Of a stretch of DNA of 64,000 bases, positions 32,510 to 44,435 are shown piece by piece (the stretch's first letter is position 1; the number at the start of each line of letters is the position of its first letter). The translations under genes were made by a program, and so were the position numbers. The notes beneath the pieces are model-generated. The model made no database searches. It was not told where the DNA came from and worked only from the letters and a program-made list of their open reading frames with translations. Origin of the DNA: Artemisia argyi (taxonomy: Eukaryota; Streptophyta; Magnoliopsida; Asterales; Asteraceae); NCBI GenBank assembly GCA_030686995.1, contig CM060703.1:111010361-111074360 (forward strand), in the 5' to 3' direction.

Positions 32510-35212
32510 ATGGAGACAGAAACCAGTCAATCAAACATTGCTGCTAAGCTTCCCAAGCTTAAGTTGAATGACTATGAGATGTGGAGGCTAATGATCGAAC
32601 AATTCTTTGTGGTGCAAGACTATACACTCTGGGAGATCATTATGCTTGGTAATTCCTTCAAACCAAGTACTACCTCAGAGATGGTTGGTGGCAAGGAAGT
32701 AGTAAAGGTTAACACTGGACCTATTACTAATGATGAAAGACTTCAGATGAAGAATGATCTGAAGGCCAGAGGTTTGTTGCTGATGACACTTCCCAGATAT
32801 CAAGTTCTAGCATTCAACAAGTACAAGACTGCAAAGACTCTGTTTGAGGAGATCTGTAATGTTTTTGGTGGTAATGATTCCACCAAGAAGACTCAGAAGA
32901 CCCTGCTGAAACAGACTTATGAAAACTTTGGTTCAACAAGTAATGAATCAATTGATAGCATCTTCACAAGGCTACAAAAGATTGTTACTCAACTCACTAT
33001 TTTTGGAATTGAGGTGGAAAGGGAAGACCTCAATCTAAAGTTCTTAAGAAGCTTACCCTCTGAGTTTGGAACCAATGTTGCAGTGTGGGAAGATAAGCTA
33101 GATTTGGAGACTATGAAACTTAATGATTTGTACAATAACTTCAAGGTTATTGAACAAAGATTGAAGAAAGCTGGCAAACTAAGCACAGGTTCAGGAAGCG
33201 TAGCACTCATATCATCATCTGTTGATGATAGTTCAGATGGAGAAAGTGATAGTGATGATGATAATGCTAACATTGTTGTTTCCACTGGTAGTGGAGGTGT
33301 TTCCACAGCTAGTTCAAAAAGACAGATTGCATGACTTAGTGATTCTACCTTTTATGCCTTTATATCAAGTCAGATGGGTGGTTCAATTCTCAATCATGAG
33401 GATTTGGATCAAATTGATGAGGATGATATGGAGGAGATGGACATTAAATGGCAGGTGGCATTACTAAGCTTAAAGGCAAAGAAGTTTTGGAAGAAGACTA
33501 GAAGGAAGATTACCATAAATGGTAATGAGACAGTAGGTTTTGACAAAAAGAAGGTGGAGTCCTATAATTGTCACAAGAAGAGGCACTTTGCCAGGGAATG
33601 CAGGAAACCAAGGAAACCTGACAACAGGTCAACTTGGTATAAGCAGGACAAGAAGAAAGAACCTACAACTGAAGAGCCAAAGGGGCTATTGGCTATTGAT
33701 GGAGTGAGCTTTGATTGGAGCTTTATGGCTGAGGATGATGAAGATGATTCAGAGTCTGCAATGGTTGCTACTGAGCTTGCACTAATGGCTTTTTCTGACT
33801 CTGAGGTACAAATTAATAATGCTTGCTCTAAAACTTGTAAGGCCTTAAAAGAGTATGAGAAAATTAAAGCACAATATGATGAACAATTGCTAGAGTTAAA
33901 TCATACTAATTATAACTTAGCAAATCATAAAAGAGGCCTAGGTGTTTTAGAAACTCAATTAGAGCATTATAGGGCAAATGAATCTAAGTTCAATGATGAT
34001 ATTGCTATTTTGAAAAGAGACTTAGATTATCAGGTTGCTGTAAACAAGGTTCTTAGGGAAGAACTAGAAAAGGTTAAGGGGGCTAGTGAGAGTATAAAGA
34101 TAACTTGTAATACACTGGATCATCAATCCAAGTGTATTGACAAAATTTGGGAAGCTCAAGTTGTGAACAAAGCCAAATCAGGAGTTGGATACAAATCAGT
34201 TCCACCACCTCTAAGAGGTGTTCCATCACCTCCTGGCATTGACTTAGCTCACACAGGATTAGAAGAATTCCAGGAACCAACCATGACCTATGGACCAAAA
34301 TTTGTTAAAGAATCTGTTATTGAAAAGGTTCAGGTTGAGGTTGATACATTTGATAGTGCTAGTGACTCAATTCTTAAAGATGAAAGTTTGAATGTTGAGT
34401 CTAAACCTAGTGTTCCTGAGAATGTAAATGTGGATGTTAAAAAGAGTATTCCTGATGTTGTCAAAGAGAAGCCTAGGTCACAACCTAATTTCACTAGGCC
34501 CACTACTAGATATGCAGAGATGTACAGACGTAGGTCAACAACTCCTAGGGGAAATATGAGGAGTTGGAATCATGTTAAATCTAGGCAATTTGGTAGTGAC
34601 TTTGAGTTCAACAACAAACCCTGTCATATATGTGGTAGCTTTGATAATCTCTCTTATGATTGTAACTATCACATGGGTAGAAGGGAAGTGTTTGGGAATA
34701 CTAGGGTGAATGGCCAAAATGCTAATAACTTAACTCACCTAAATCCACTTAGCAAGATGATTCCCAGGTCTGTTTTGCTTAACTCTGGCATAAAACCTAT
34801 TTCCACTGCTAGACCAGCAGTTGCCACTGCCAGAAATAAAAACAGAGTTTACCCTAAGTCCCCTGTTTCTAATTTTGTTAAATCTACTCAAACAGGGAAA
34901 AAGACCAATTTTGAAAAGAAAGTTTACAATAATCACAAGTGGGTACCCAAAATTTCAAAACTAGCAGTCTCCACTGCTAAGCCAGCAGTTACCACTGCAA
35001 GGCCAAAGGTTTCCACTGGTGGGTCTGTGAACAATAAGAGGGTAAATATGGGAAATGTTGTTAAGGCCTCAGCACGTTGGGAATGGAAACCAAAAGGAAC
35101 CAACACCTCAAACAATCCCAATGGTGTATCAATGACCTTTGACAGATACAATTATATTGATACACGAGGCAGATCCAAGTCATTTGTGGCTTGGGTCCCC
35201 AAAAGAAACTAA
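32510..35212 (+). pseudogene. gag: Copia Gag, with in-frame stop
   Basis: One frame of about 900 codons from ATG 32,510, interrupted by a TGA at 33,332-33,334. The front part (KLPKLKLNDYEMWRLMIEQF, then MKNDLKARGLLLMTLP) is the copia-type gag (UBN2-like) fold. After the stop come DIKWQVALLSLKAKKF and a zinc-knuckle region near 33,560 (ESYNCHKKRHFAREC) in which the first Cys is Ser and the usual Gly is Arg, so zinc binding is probably lost. A coiled-coil-like stretch (YEKIKAQYDEQLLELN) and a Ser/Thr/Ala-rich tail with STARPAVATAR and TAKPAVTTARPKV follow. The protease lies in another frame after 35,212. Confidence 0.8.
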
Positions 35213-36159
35213 TTCCTTTATTTTGTGTGCAGGAACATTCAAAGACAACCAATGATAAAGGATACTCAGATAGTGGATGTTCCAGGCACATGACTGGCAA
35301 TAAGTCCTATCTTTCAGATTTCAAACCTTATAATGGACAATTTGTCAGATTTGGAGGAGGAATTGGTGGCAAAGGAACAATCAAGGCTGGAAACTTAGAC
35401 TTTGAGAATGTGCACTATGTGAAAGAACTCAAGTATAACCTTTTCAGTGTGTCACAGATGTGTGACAAGAAGCATAGAGTTCTATTCACAGAAGATGAAT
35501 GCTATATCTTATCTAAGGATTATAAGCTCCCTGATGAAAGTGAAATTTTGCTTAAAATTCCTAGAAAAGGCAATCTATATAGCATTGACATGAAGAACAT
35601 AGTGGCTAATAATGATGTTACTTACTTGCTTGCAAAAGCCACTTTGGATGAATCCATGCTTTGGCACAGAAGACTTGGTCATGTTAATTTCAAGACCATT
35701 AACAAGATTGTGAAAGATGGTCTAGTCAGAGGTTTACCAGAGAAAAGGTTTGAAAATGACCAAACATGTGTTGCTTGTCTCAAAGGAAAGCAACATAGAG
35801 CTTCATGCAAGACCAAGGCATTCAATTCCATTGATCATCCATTTTTCATGCTGCATATGGACTTGTTTGGTCCTACATCTGTGAGCAGCATCAATTTGAA
35901 GAAGTATTGTCTTGTTGTGACTGATGACTTTAGTAGATTCACATGGGTTTTCTTCTTAAGAACCAAGGATGAGACCACTGGCATCCTTAAGACTTTCATC
36001 ACTGAAGTTGAAAATCAAGTTGAAAAGAAGATCAAGATCATCAGGTGTGACAATGAGACAGAGTTCAAGAACAAAGTACTTTTATTGATGTCACAGAAAG
36101 TACATTACAACCATTCAGAAAACATTGTCACCAGAAAAGAAAAACATCACAAAACATAA
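35191..36159 (+). pseudogene. Copia protease and truncated integrase
   Basis: Frameshifted relative to gag and overlapping its end by 22 bases. Protease motif DSGCSRHMTG near 35,270 (catalytic Asp in DSG). Then the GAG-pre-integrase zinc region: LWHRRLGHVNF, and CVACLKGKQH near 35,768. Integrase core begins LHMDLFGP (first Asp) and reaches IRCDNETEF (second Asp). Homology stops soon after, before the third acidic residue, and the frame ends at 36,159. Reverse transcriptase and RNase H are missing from the whole element. Confidence 0.8.
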
Positions 36160-36192
36160 ACCAACAATCTAACATCTAAACCTTCAGCACAC

Positions 36193-36645
36193 CTACTCCA
36201 TGGGTTTCTTCCCCTTTCCCTCATAATCATGCTTGCCTTTGGAAGCTCTCTTTCTCTTGTCATCAAAAGAAAGTTGCTTCCTTGGACAAGCAAGGCCCAG
36301 AACTTGCTTGGGAGGCTTTGGTGCTTGTGCAGGCTTCTCAACAGCAGGCCACTTCATGTTGCTTATGACAGTCTTCAATGCTGTAGTGAGGGCTTTTGGA
36401 AGTTTTTTGGAAAGATTGAAGGTTGGATCATCATCATCAGAGGAAGAACTGGTATAAAACTCCAGGGATGGAGCAGGAGAAGCTGCAGTCTTTTTGGATT
36501 TCATGTTGGATGATGTAGATGTGGCAGCACTTGGAGGAAAGTAATCACTCCATCCTGTAGAAGGTTCCTCTGAGTTTGTGCAATAGCAGATCTCCTCATC
36601 AGATGAACCATCTGAGGATATGTAGACAAGTGGAAACCAGCTCAT
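36193..36645 (-). CDS. Antisense ORF in copia element, unknown function
   Basis: 150 codons, intact, on the strand opposite to the element. I do not recognise the protein. It starts MSWFPLVYISSDGSSDEE, has acidic Ser runs (SSSSDDDD), a Pro/Ala-rich middle (PAQAPKPPKQV) and a Lys-rich end (KRKRASKGKHD), suggesting a disordered, possibly nuclear or nucleic-acid-binding protein. A TATA box sits 66-78 bases upstream of the ATG. It lies exactly where pol should continue, so it may have replaced RT and RNase H. It could also be a non-functional frame; the promoter and the bias towards a coherent composition argue for a gene. Confidence 0.45.
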   Translation of the reverse strand: MSWFPLVYISSDGSSDEEICYCTNSEEPSTGWSDYFPPSAATSTSSNMKSKKTAASPAPSLEFYTSSSSDDDDPTFNLSKKLPKALTTALKTVISNMKWPAVEKPAQAPKPPKQVLGLACPRKQLSFDDKRKRASKGKHDYEGKGKKPME

Positions 36646-36710
36646 TGTGTTGATGTAGGGTTTGTGTTATTGAAGATATGTGTTGATGAAAGATAAAGGT
36701 TAATGAGCCC

Positions 36711-36722
36711 CCTTTTATAAGC
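36711..36722 (-). promoter_or_regulatory. TATA box of copia antisense ORF
   Basis: On the - strand GCTTATAAAAGG, followed by a CA-rich leader (CATCAACACATATC) and the ATG at 36,645. Good plant spacing. Confidence 0.5.
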
Positions 36723-37490
36723 AAAGTCAAGGTCGAATTATAATTAATGAAGGATATTTACTCTTACCTGTTTTGGTAGGTTGGAGGAGTAAATTTGGAT
36801 ATTATCGGGTTGACTTTGGGGAGATATTTTTGTGAATAGTAACTAGGTTAAAAAGTTATTTTGGGTTAAATTTTATGGGTTAAGTTGGGTGTTACTTAAT
36901 TCTGCAGCATACAAACCCATATTGTTGGAGTCATTGGAGTTATAAGGTGTGTATCTCAGACACACAACAAATGGTTATTGATTCACCATGTCTAAACCAC
37001 ATAAGAATCAACTAGTCCAGAGCAAACGGCTCCTGGTAAAGACTTAACAAATCCGTTTATGGTTGATAGTTTACCAAAAACTATATGGTTATCAACTCAC
37101 CATACTCCAAGTGATGAAGAGTTGGCTAGTCCATAGCAAACGGCTCATGGTAAAGACATATCAAATCCGTTGATAGCTGATAGTTTGCTAAAAACTATGA
37201 TAAGAGCAGCTAATTTACATGTTTTACTTACCACTGCTCTTTGATATTTTGTGAAAATTTTACCACTGCTAGTTCATTAGTTACCACTGCAAGAGTAATT
37301 TTTCCACTGGTGAACTAGCCGTTACAACTGTTGTGTCAGTAATCTATTTTTTACTAGCCGTTGTAAATATAACCGTCTTTCCTTATTAATAGGGTAAATC
37401 TTTTGTGAATTATCTTCTTACCTATTATAATTTATTCTTTTCCAAAGATAAATCTTTCTAAAGATAATTCACATAACGCAACCTCCTCAA
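36723..37490. promoter_or_regulatory. Divergent intergenic region in copia element
   Basis: About 770 bases between the antisense ORF and the extra 3' ORF. It holds four (T)CCACTG(C/G) words within 37,225-37,320 and a ~100-base imperfect direct repeat (AAATGGTTATTGATTCACCAT...GCAAACGGCTCCTGGTAAAGAC at 36,966 and TATATGGTTATCAACTCACC...GCAAACGGCTCATGGTAAAGAC at 37,081). No frame. It probably serves as a two-way promoter. Confidence 0.4.
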
Positions 37491-37497
37491 ACCCTAT

Positions 37498-37512
37498 TAG
37501 TATAAATTGATC
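37498..37512 (+). promoter_or_regulatory. TATA-like box of extra 3' ORF
   Basis: TTAGTATAAATTGATC, about 60 bases before the ATG at 37,573. Confidence 0.4.
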
Positions 37513-37572
37513 ATCATACGGCTTGCTTTTTATCTTGATTACTAACACTTTTATCTTCTTTTCACAAATATT

Positions 37573-40500
37573 ATGGCGATTCTAAAATTTGTCGAGGAGC
37601 ACAACCAAGTGGCCTACCTACTAAAGTCAAACGAGAAGAGTGGCCCTGTTTTTCATCAGATTGTGGATTTTCTTAATACTACCCATATAAGGTATGCTTT
37701 AACTATTAATCCCACAATCTATGTCTCTCATATCAAACAGTTCTGGAACACTGTGGAATCCATAACTCTTGAACAGGGAGACACACACGAAACTGTGGAA
37801 GCTCTAAGAGCCACAGTGGATGGTGTCACAACTCACCATTTCAGGTCATTTCAGGTTATTTCCCGAACTTTGGGAAAACACTATTCATCAAACACTATTC
37901 ATCAAAACACTATTCATCAGTTTACTATTCATCATTTTTGGTGTCAGTTTGACATTCCGAGAAGCATTCAGAAATTTTACTATTCACCGAACACTATTCA
38001 TTTCCGGAAAAGTTTTCACTATTCACTTGCATTACTCATTTCATCGTAAATTTAGTTTACGGGTATTCAAATTCGCGTAACCGGATTGGTTTAGGTGCGA
38101 ATTCATTTCATTAGTGTTAAGAACACTGCATACGGACTGGAGATAGTCTGCATATCATCATAACAGCATTTACATGTTATACCACTCTTAGGATTTTCAA
38201 ATTTACATATTTGAAACATTTAACGTTTTTACGTATAAGTATTTATAGTAAACGTTAACACCCGGTTTATACACGACGAATATATCTAAATATTCCCACA
38301 ATGGTCCCGACATATTTTTATATCCATTTTAACATCATAAAAGTTATAACATTCAGTTACCCAGTATTTTGGAAATTTATTTTATTTATAACGTACGCGT
38401 ATGAATATAACGACGGTTTTCGTGAAAACTAAACAATAATCACCCGATCACTCAGTAAATGTACCCAACATATTTTTAACATATTTTCAACATTATTATG
38501 ACCTTATTTCATCCCGGTAAACTTCGTGAACATTTATTTCTAATAAAACCGGTACCCGATTGTAACTAAGAACACAAACTAGCACATAATTCATGCAAGG
38601 TTTTCTAATTAAATCACAAGCACCCTACCCCCCCCCCCCCCCCCTTCACCCTTGAAAAACCGGCCATGAGACACCCCTTTTAACCTTGGGCATTAATTCA
38701 TTAGTTTTATACTAATAAACCTATTAAAACCTCACTTTACCAAATTACAAGAATCATAAAACACACTTTTTAGCTAAGATCAAAGTTCTTCTCATCTTCT
38801 TCCCTTTGCAAACCCACGACCCACAATAAACACCAAGATCAAGTGATCATTTTTCATAAGCTATAACACTAAACTTGTTCCTTTTACTTGCCTAATCAAG
38901 AATCAAGCAACAAAAACACAAGAACATCAAGCATAATCATCATCTAATCATCTCATTTTATCAAGTAAGTAATCAACTTTATTTTTTCATGGATCATCTT
39001 ATTTTTACATGTATTTCATAAGTATCATGCTAAAAACCATGTACAACTAGCTATACCACACTTTATTTTGTCTAAAATGGAACATACAAACCCTAACTTC
39101 TTATTTATGAATTCCCTTGCTATAATAACTTGGTTAGGAGCCCATGGCACCCTAAGAAGGTGTATGGTAGGATTAGATTAGCTATGTGGTGATTACAAGA
39201 GTTTTGGTTGAAGTTGGAACTAGTTTTGAACCTTTGAAATAGATTTCTAACAAGTTTATAAACATGCTGTCCCATTTTGTGAAATCCAGGAAAATCAATA
39301 AATACAAAGGAAACTTTGGCAAAAGTTTTAGAAAATACTTTCAAAAACGAATCCGTAGGCGAAAGAACGGATTAAAAAGAGTTTATAACGAAGGAGTTAT
39401 GATTTTTGCAAGATTGTAGACGAAAAGTATTTTTCTGAAAATAGTTGCTGTTGGACGTTTTTCGTCGGTCAAAAAGAGGCTTTAGACGTAACCCGGAGGA
39501 GCCGAGCTTTCCAAAATATATTACTACATACTAAGACGTAACCGTGGATATAAAGAACAAGTAAAACGGACAAGTAACGACAAAGATATTCACGTTTGAA
39601 TATCGGCTAAAACCATTTTTATTTGACAGCTTTTAATAAAAATGGACACTAAAACTACGAAGTACTTTTATAAGCTAGAAGTAATATTAAGTACCAAGCT
39701 TTATAACTAATGTAGTATTAGTTATTACAAGTATATTTTCATCATTTCAAGGCGATTTTTCAAGGATTACAACCCGAGTATTTCAACGCTAACATGGAAA
39801 CATACGATATATATATAATTATATATATTGCAACTAGCTTATTTTATTTTCTAATAGCAATATTTTTCCAAATACTTGGATTATATATTTTGATAACACA
39901 AGTGTTTTTCAAAGAGTAGAGTGGTATAGAAACATGTGCATGGACATTCATAACATCATTTCATGATCTAAAGTAGATCGTTCATCATTCATATTAGGTT
40001 GCGGCTAGTGTGCGCGCCTTGTTTTTCAGCTCATTACATGTTCATGGTACCATCATATCAGGTGAGTCATAGCCCCACTTTTACTGGTTTAATTACTTTA
40101 CAAACTCTTTGGGGGAGATACATGCTTAAATACTCGTGTTATACTTTTATACGATTTCAAATCCCATGGGGGAGAATACATTGCAACAACTATTTTTGTA
40201 CATGCCCAAGTATTACAAATTCCATACATTGCTTAAGTTGCCTTACTACCACTTCATAACAAGTCCCCTTTTCAATATCATGGACCGTTAATTTCAAGTA
40301 CTAAGCGAGAGTGAGTGAATAGATCTATTGAGGGTGACGCCTCCATTCGTGTTTGGGTTGCTCCAACGGGACGAATGCATTTCATGTCTTATCAAGTGAG
40401 TGTCTGGTAAACACTCTGTTGGGGCATTACAAAGTCTAGCTTCGGGGTCATGAGCTTAAGGGACAATGTAGCATTTTGACATTTATGTCGGTTTACTTTA

Positions 40501-43500
40501 TACTTGTGGCTATTGTACATACGAAAATTACTTATGGAATTACGATACTTTTCCACTACTATTACTACTGAATTACGATGCCTTTGCATCAGCCTTATTA
40601 CTGAATTACAATGCTTTTGTATCAAACTTATTACATTTGGCAGTGGGTTGTAAACACACAGGTTACAAGTCTCTTATGGCGGGACTTGGAACTGAGTGGA
40701 TTTACGATGCCTTTGCTGGGAAATCTACATTTCAATGCATTACATTCTTTTTCACAAGACTCTATGAACTCACCAACCATTGTGTTGACACTTTAGCATG
40801 TATTTTCAGGTTTTAACCAATGGCACGCTACAAGAGGTTTTGGCAGGGCAGGGCATGGTCATAGAAGACTCTGATTTAATCATTTGGGGACCGTTTTTAA
40901 CTATTTTAATGGCCTACTTCCGCACTACTTTTAACGATGTAAATTCAATATTTTTGGTTAAACGATTTTATTCTAAGTAATTAAAGTGAAAACCATTTTG
41001 TACTTGTTTTGCGATACCGATTGAGTTACACCCCAGCTACATGTATGCTTCCGCTGGACCCGATTCTGGGGGTGTGACAGATGGGGTAACTATTCATGTT
41101 ACTGAGTCATCCTTGAGGAGAGTTCTCCAATTGGATGATCTCAATGGTATCATCACATTACCCAATTCAGATATTTTTGAAAATATTGCTTCTATGGGGT
41201 ATGTTACATCTAATCAAAAAGTAACTTTCAGAAAAGGATGTTTTTGTCCCCATTGGAGATTTTTCATTCATACTCTTCTACATTGCCTAAGTCCTAAGAA
41301 AACATCTTATGAACAATTTGCATCAACCATGGCTTATCCTTTGGTTTGTTTGGCTACTGATAGGACTTTCAATTTTTCAAAATTTATTTTCAATAATATG
41401 AAAGGCAATGTAAAGAGTTCATATAAATTTTTGATGTATCCAAGGTTTGTGCAAGCAGTGTTAAATGAATTTCAACTGCAACCTCACAATAGAATTTATG
41501 AAACTCCATATCTTAAGCCAAAAGTTTTTCAAAACATGTGTAAGGCTTCAGAACTTTGGAATGAGGAGTTTCATCCACTTTTTCCTCAAATGCTAGCTAA
41601 GATTTCACAGGTACAGGGTGAAGATGCAACTGTCCCAGTTGTATCCCATCACACACCCAATATTGTTGTTCCACCAATTCATCATACCCCTGCAGTAACT
41701 CACACTTATGAGAGGAGGCATAAACAGCCAGCTTCTCTCATCTCAACATTGCATGTTGCTGAACCTTTTTGTTTAGGAACAAGCAGTGGTGGTTCAAGGC
41801 TTAATCCTAGTCCAACTAGAGAAGAGCCTGAATCAATGCCCCATGATTCACCTCTCCCAATAGGTAACACAGTTGGAAGTGTTGAGGGCAGTGTGCAACT
41901 AACTGAATTGATGGAATTATGTACAAAATTAGTCAAGCAAGTTCAAGCTCTGGAGACAGATCTGGCACAGACTAAAAAACAACATGTCACAGAGCTGAAT
42001 CAGATGAAGGCAGAGATTCAAAGATTACAGAATGAAGTTGAGAGTCTCGAGAAGAAAAGATCTGCCAAAGTTGTGTTTTCTTCTTCATCTTCACCTCAGG
42101 ATGAGTTCTCTGCAGGTTCTAGTAAAGATTTGGGAGATTCTTCCAAACAGGGGAGGAAAACAGATGCTGAGACTAAGGGGAGGAAGATAGATTTTGGAGA
42201 AGATTATGATTTGGATGCTGATGCTGATTTTGAGTTTGATGATACAGTTGGAACTACTCAACCAATTTCCACTGCTGAAGAACAAGTTCCTACTGATCAA
42301 AATATTCCCACTGCAATTGAAAATGTTCCCACTGCTAGTCAAGATGTTACCACTGCAGAGGAAGAAGCTGACAGAATAAGAACAGTCAAAGGTAAAGCAG
42401 TTGTGACTGGTTCAGAACAAGAGCAATCAAAGAAGATTTCAAAGAAAGAACAAGCTCAGATAAATTATGATGCAAGATTGGCAGAGCAATTAGCAGCAGC
42501 TAAGATTGAAAAGAAGAGAAAGCAAGAGGAAGATGAAGTTGCTAGTTTTATGGAAGCAAAGAGGTTGGATAAATTGGAAGCAGTAATGGCAGAACCACTT
42601 TCAGTTGTTCCACCAACTATATTACATGAGAAACCTCCTATGTTCACCTATGTACCTACAGAGGAAGAGATTGATTACATGATTAATCAAGATCCAGTGA
42701 TCAGAAAGAAGGCTATTGAACTTATTGCTAATACAACCTTGAATGAAGAACAAAGGTCTGCTCAACTAAAAAATTTTATTCAAATGAAGAATCAGCAGGC
42801 TCTTGATGATATCATTGGAGATGTAAGAAAAAGGTCAAAAGAAGCCAAGACAACCTACAAAGGCACAGATCATTGCTGAGATGAAGACTTTTTGCTGTCA
42901 TGTTGGCAATATGAAGATGGCAAAGTTCAAAGGAATGTCACATGATCAGATTGAAGGTATCTACTACAGGATTAAAAGACAAGATAGTAATTTTATTCCT
43001 ATGGATAAAGAACATGTAGTGATGAAGTCAAAAAGGTCAGGAGTGAGTATTGGATCCAAAGATGCAAAGAAATTGAAGACTCAGGAGTCATCTCAAGCAG
43101 AAGAAGGTCCTAGCAAGTTGACAGAAGAACAAGTGACCAATATGATGTTCATAGAAACCGATGTGCTTAATATTGAACCCTTACAAACAAAATATCCAGT
43201 AGTTGGTTGGGAGATCTATTCTGATGATTTTGGAGTTGCTTGGAAGATTATCAGAACTGGAAGTGTCACAAGTATTGGCAGAGACTTTGAAGATATTGTT
43301 AGATCTTGTGATAGAGAAGACTTGGATACTTTGTGGAGGATTGTTCAAGATCAGTTCAAGAAGGATGAACTTGTTGATGTCAAGGCTAAGGAATTATGGG
43401 TTCACTTTAGAAGATTATATGAACCTGGCCCAAGTGACAGACATTGGAGATTTGAAGCTCACAACATGAATACTTTGTGGAAATTTTATGACTCAATTGT

Positions 43501-43702
43501 TGTACATCATCTTTCTACTCAAGATGGAGTTGATGTGTTTATGCTTGCTGAGAAAGAATATCCATTGAGAGCAGGAGTCTTAACTGTGATGATGTCTGTG
43601 AAGCTTAGATGTTGGGAAAGAAGTGAAGTCATAGAAGATTTGCTACAAAGGATTTATGATCAAAGTGTGAGAGCTGATAAGGAATTAAGAAGAAGAAGAT
43701 AA
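37573..43702 (+). pseudogene. Copia extra 3' ORF, split by a solo LTR
   Basis: The N-terminal piece is 37,573-37,823 (MAILKFVEEHNQVAYLLKSN, SHIKQFWNTVES). The reading resumes after the inserted LTR at 41,080 (GVTIHVTESSLRRVLQLDD, LHCLSPKKTSYEQF, LATDRTFNFSKFIF, KFLMYPRFVQ) to 42,879, then continues in another frame at 42,881-43,702 (DREDLDTLWRIVQDQFKK, HHLSTQDGVDVFMLAEKEYPL) after a frameshift. A coiled coil lies near 41,910-42,060 (TELMELCTKLVKQVQALETD). I know this protein as a frequent extra ORF in daisy-family copia elements of the SIRE/Maximus kind; it sits where those carry an env-like ORF. Its function is unknown. Repeated TA-rich words (STAEEQVPT, PTAIENVPTASQ) lie at 42,265-42,360. 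Confidence 0.7.
37824..41079 (+). mobile_element. Solo LTR of Tekay-type chromovirus
   Basis: 3,256 bp starting TGTCACAACTC and ending GGGTGTGACA, with GATGG on both sides (37,819-37,823 and 41,080-41,084). Homologous to the LTRs at 11-19 kb, especially in the last 500 bases (GTAAACACACAGGTTACAAG, CTATGAACTCACCAACC, AGCTACATGTATGCTTCC) and in scattered words earlier (GGCGAAAGAACGGATTAAAA). The first 200 bases carry many CTATTCA words, and a C run lies near 38,627-38,644. No internal region, primer site or PPT is present, so it arose by LTR-LTR recombination. Confidence 0.85.
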
Positions 43703-43779
43703 GTGTTTGGAAGAATTCTCATATCCTCATGTTTGCTGATTACTTGAAGAAACTTATTGATTTACATATTAATCATAAG

Positions 43780-43792
43780 TTTAGGGGAGGAT
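43780..43792 (+). other. Polypurine tract of the copia element
   Basis: TTTAGGGGAGGAT directly before the 3' LTR. Confidence 0.75.
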
Positions 43793-44261
43793 TGTTGGGA
43801 ATTATACTAACAGTTACCACGGCTAGTGAAGATATTACAACTGCTAAAGAATGCACTTGCAGTGGAAACTCATTACCACTGCAAGTACATATATTACCAC
43901 TGCTGTTTAGATAATTGTTAGGAAACGTGTAAAGATAAATATAGAATAGATCTTGTGTATATCTTATTCTATTAGAGTTATACTTATCTTGTAGAAGAGG
44001 ACTCCTTGTGCTATAAAAGGAGGTCCTAGGTTAAAGGTTAGATATACGTTTTTCTAAAGCTTCAAGGTGTAACCCTAGTGATACAAAGATCACTCGTATT
44101 ATTATCATTAATAATATTGTAGCTTACAGTTTGTTACATACATTGTTCTCATTCATAAACAACTGTTTCATTCACAATCAAACTTCTAAGTATTACTAAG
44201 TAGATTCCGCATATAACTCAAAGTATCAATCTAACACGGTTCAAGGTGTTTAGATCAATCA
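43793..44261 (+). repeat. Copia 3' LTR
   Basis: 469 bp, the same as 31,966-32,444 but for about 10 substitutions and a 10-base deletion (CTTAGTGATA-type) near 44,212. It is followed by TACAC. Its first 70 bases, read as protein, give VTTASEDITTAKE, which resembles the TTA/STA-rich part of the extra ORF upstream. Confidence 0.85.
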
Positions 44262-44435
44262 TACACTTAATACGAGTCACTTTAAGTATGTAACGGTTTC
44301 AATTTGACTCTTAGTTGATCTTTTATACAAAGGATAACAATCTAAGTACAAGTAACACGGCATACGAACAAAATATATAAGTTATTATTCATAAGAACCG
44401 TACATTTATACAAGTTACAAAAAGTCCATGCATAT
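44262..44435 (-). other. 3' flank of Tat antisense gene
   Basis: Short AT-rich stretch of Tat sequence between the copia target site and the stop codon of the antisense gene. It should contain that gene's polyadenylation region; no clear AATAAA on the - strand was found. Confidence 0.35.

Larger units (their letters stand above)
31966..44261 (+). mobile_element. Ty1/copia element (SIRE/Maximus-like), non-autonomous
   Basis: LTRs 31,966-32,444 and 43,793-44,261, flanked on both sides by TACAC. Contains an initiator-Met primer site, gag, protease and a truncated integrase, then an antisense ORF and an extra 3' ORF, and a polypurine tract. Reverse transcriptase and RNase H are absent, so movement would have needed another element's enzymes. 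A 3.26-kb solo LTR interrupts the extra ORF. The LTRs differ by about 10 single bases and a 10-base deletion in the 3' copy. Confidence 0.85.

Noticed and set aside
36229..36513. + strand frames opposite the copia antisense ORF
   Set aside because: Mirror of the Ser/Asp and Lys runs of the - strand ORF, which has a TATA box and a full-length frame.
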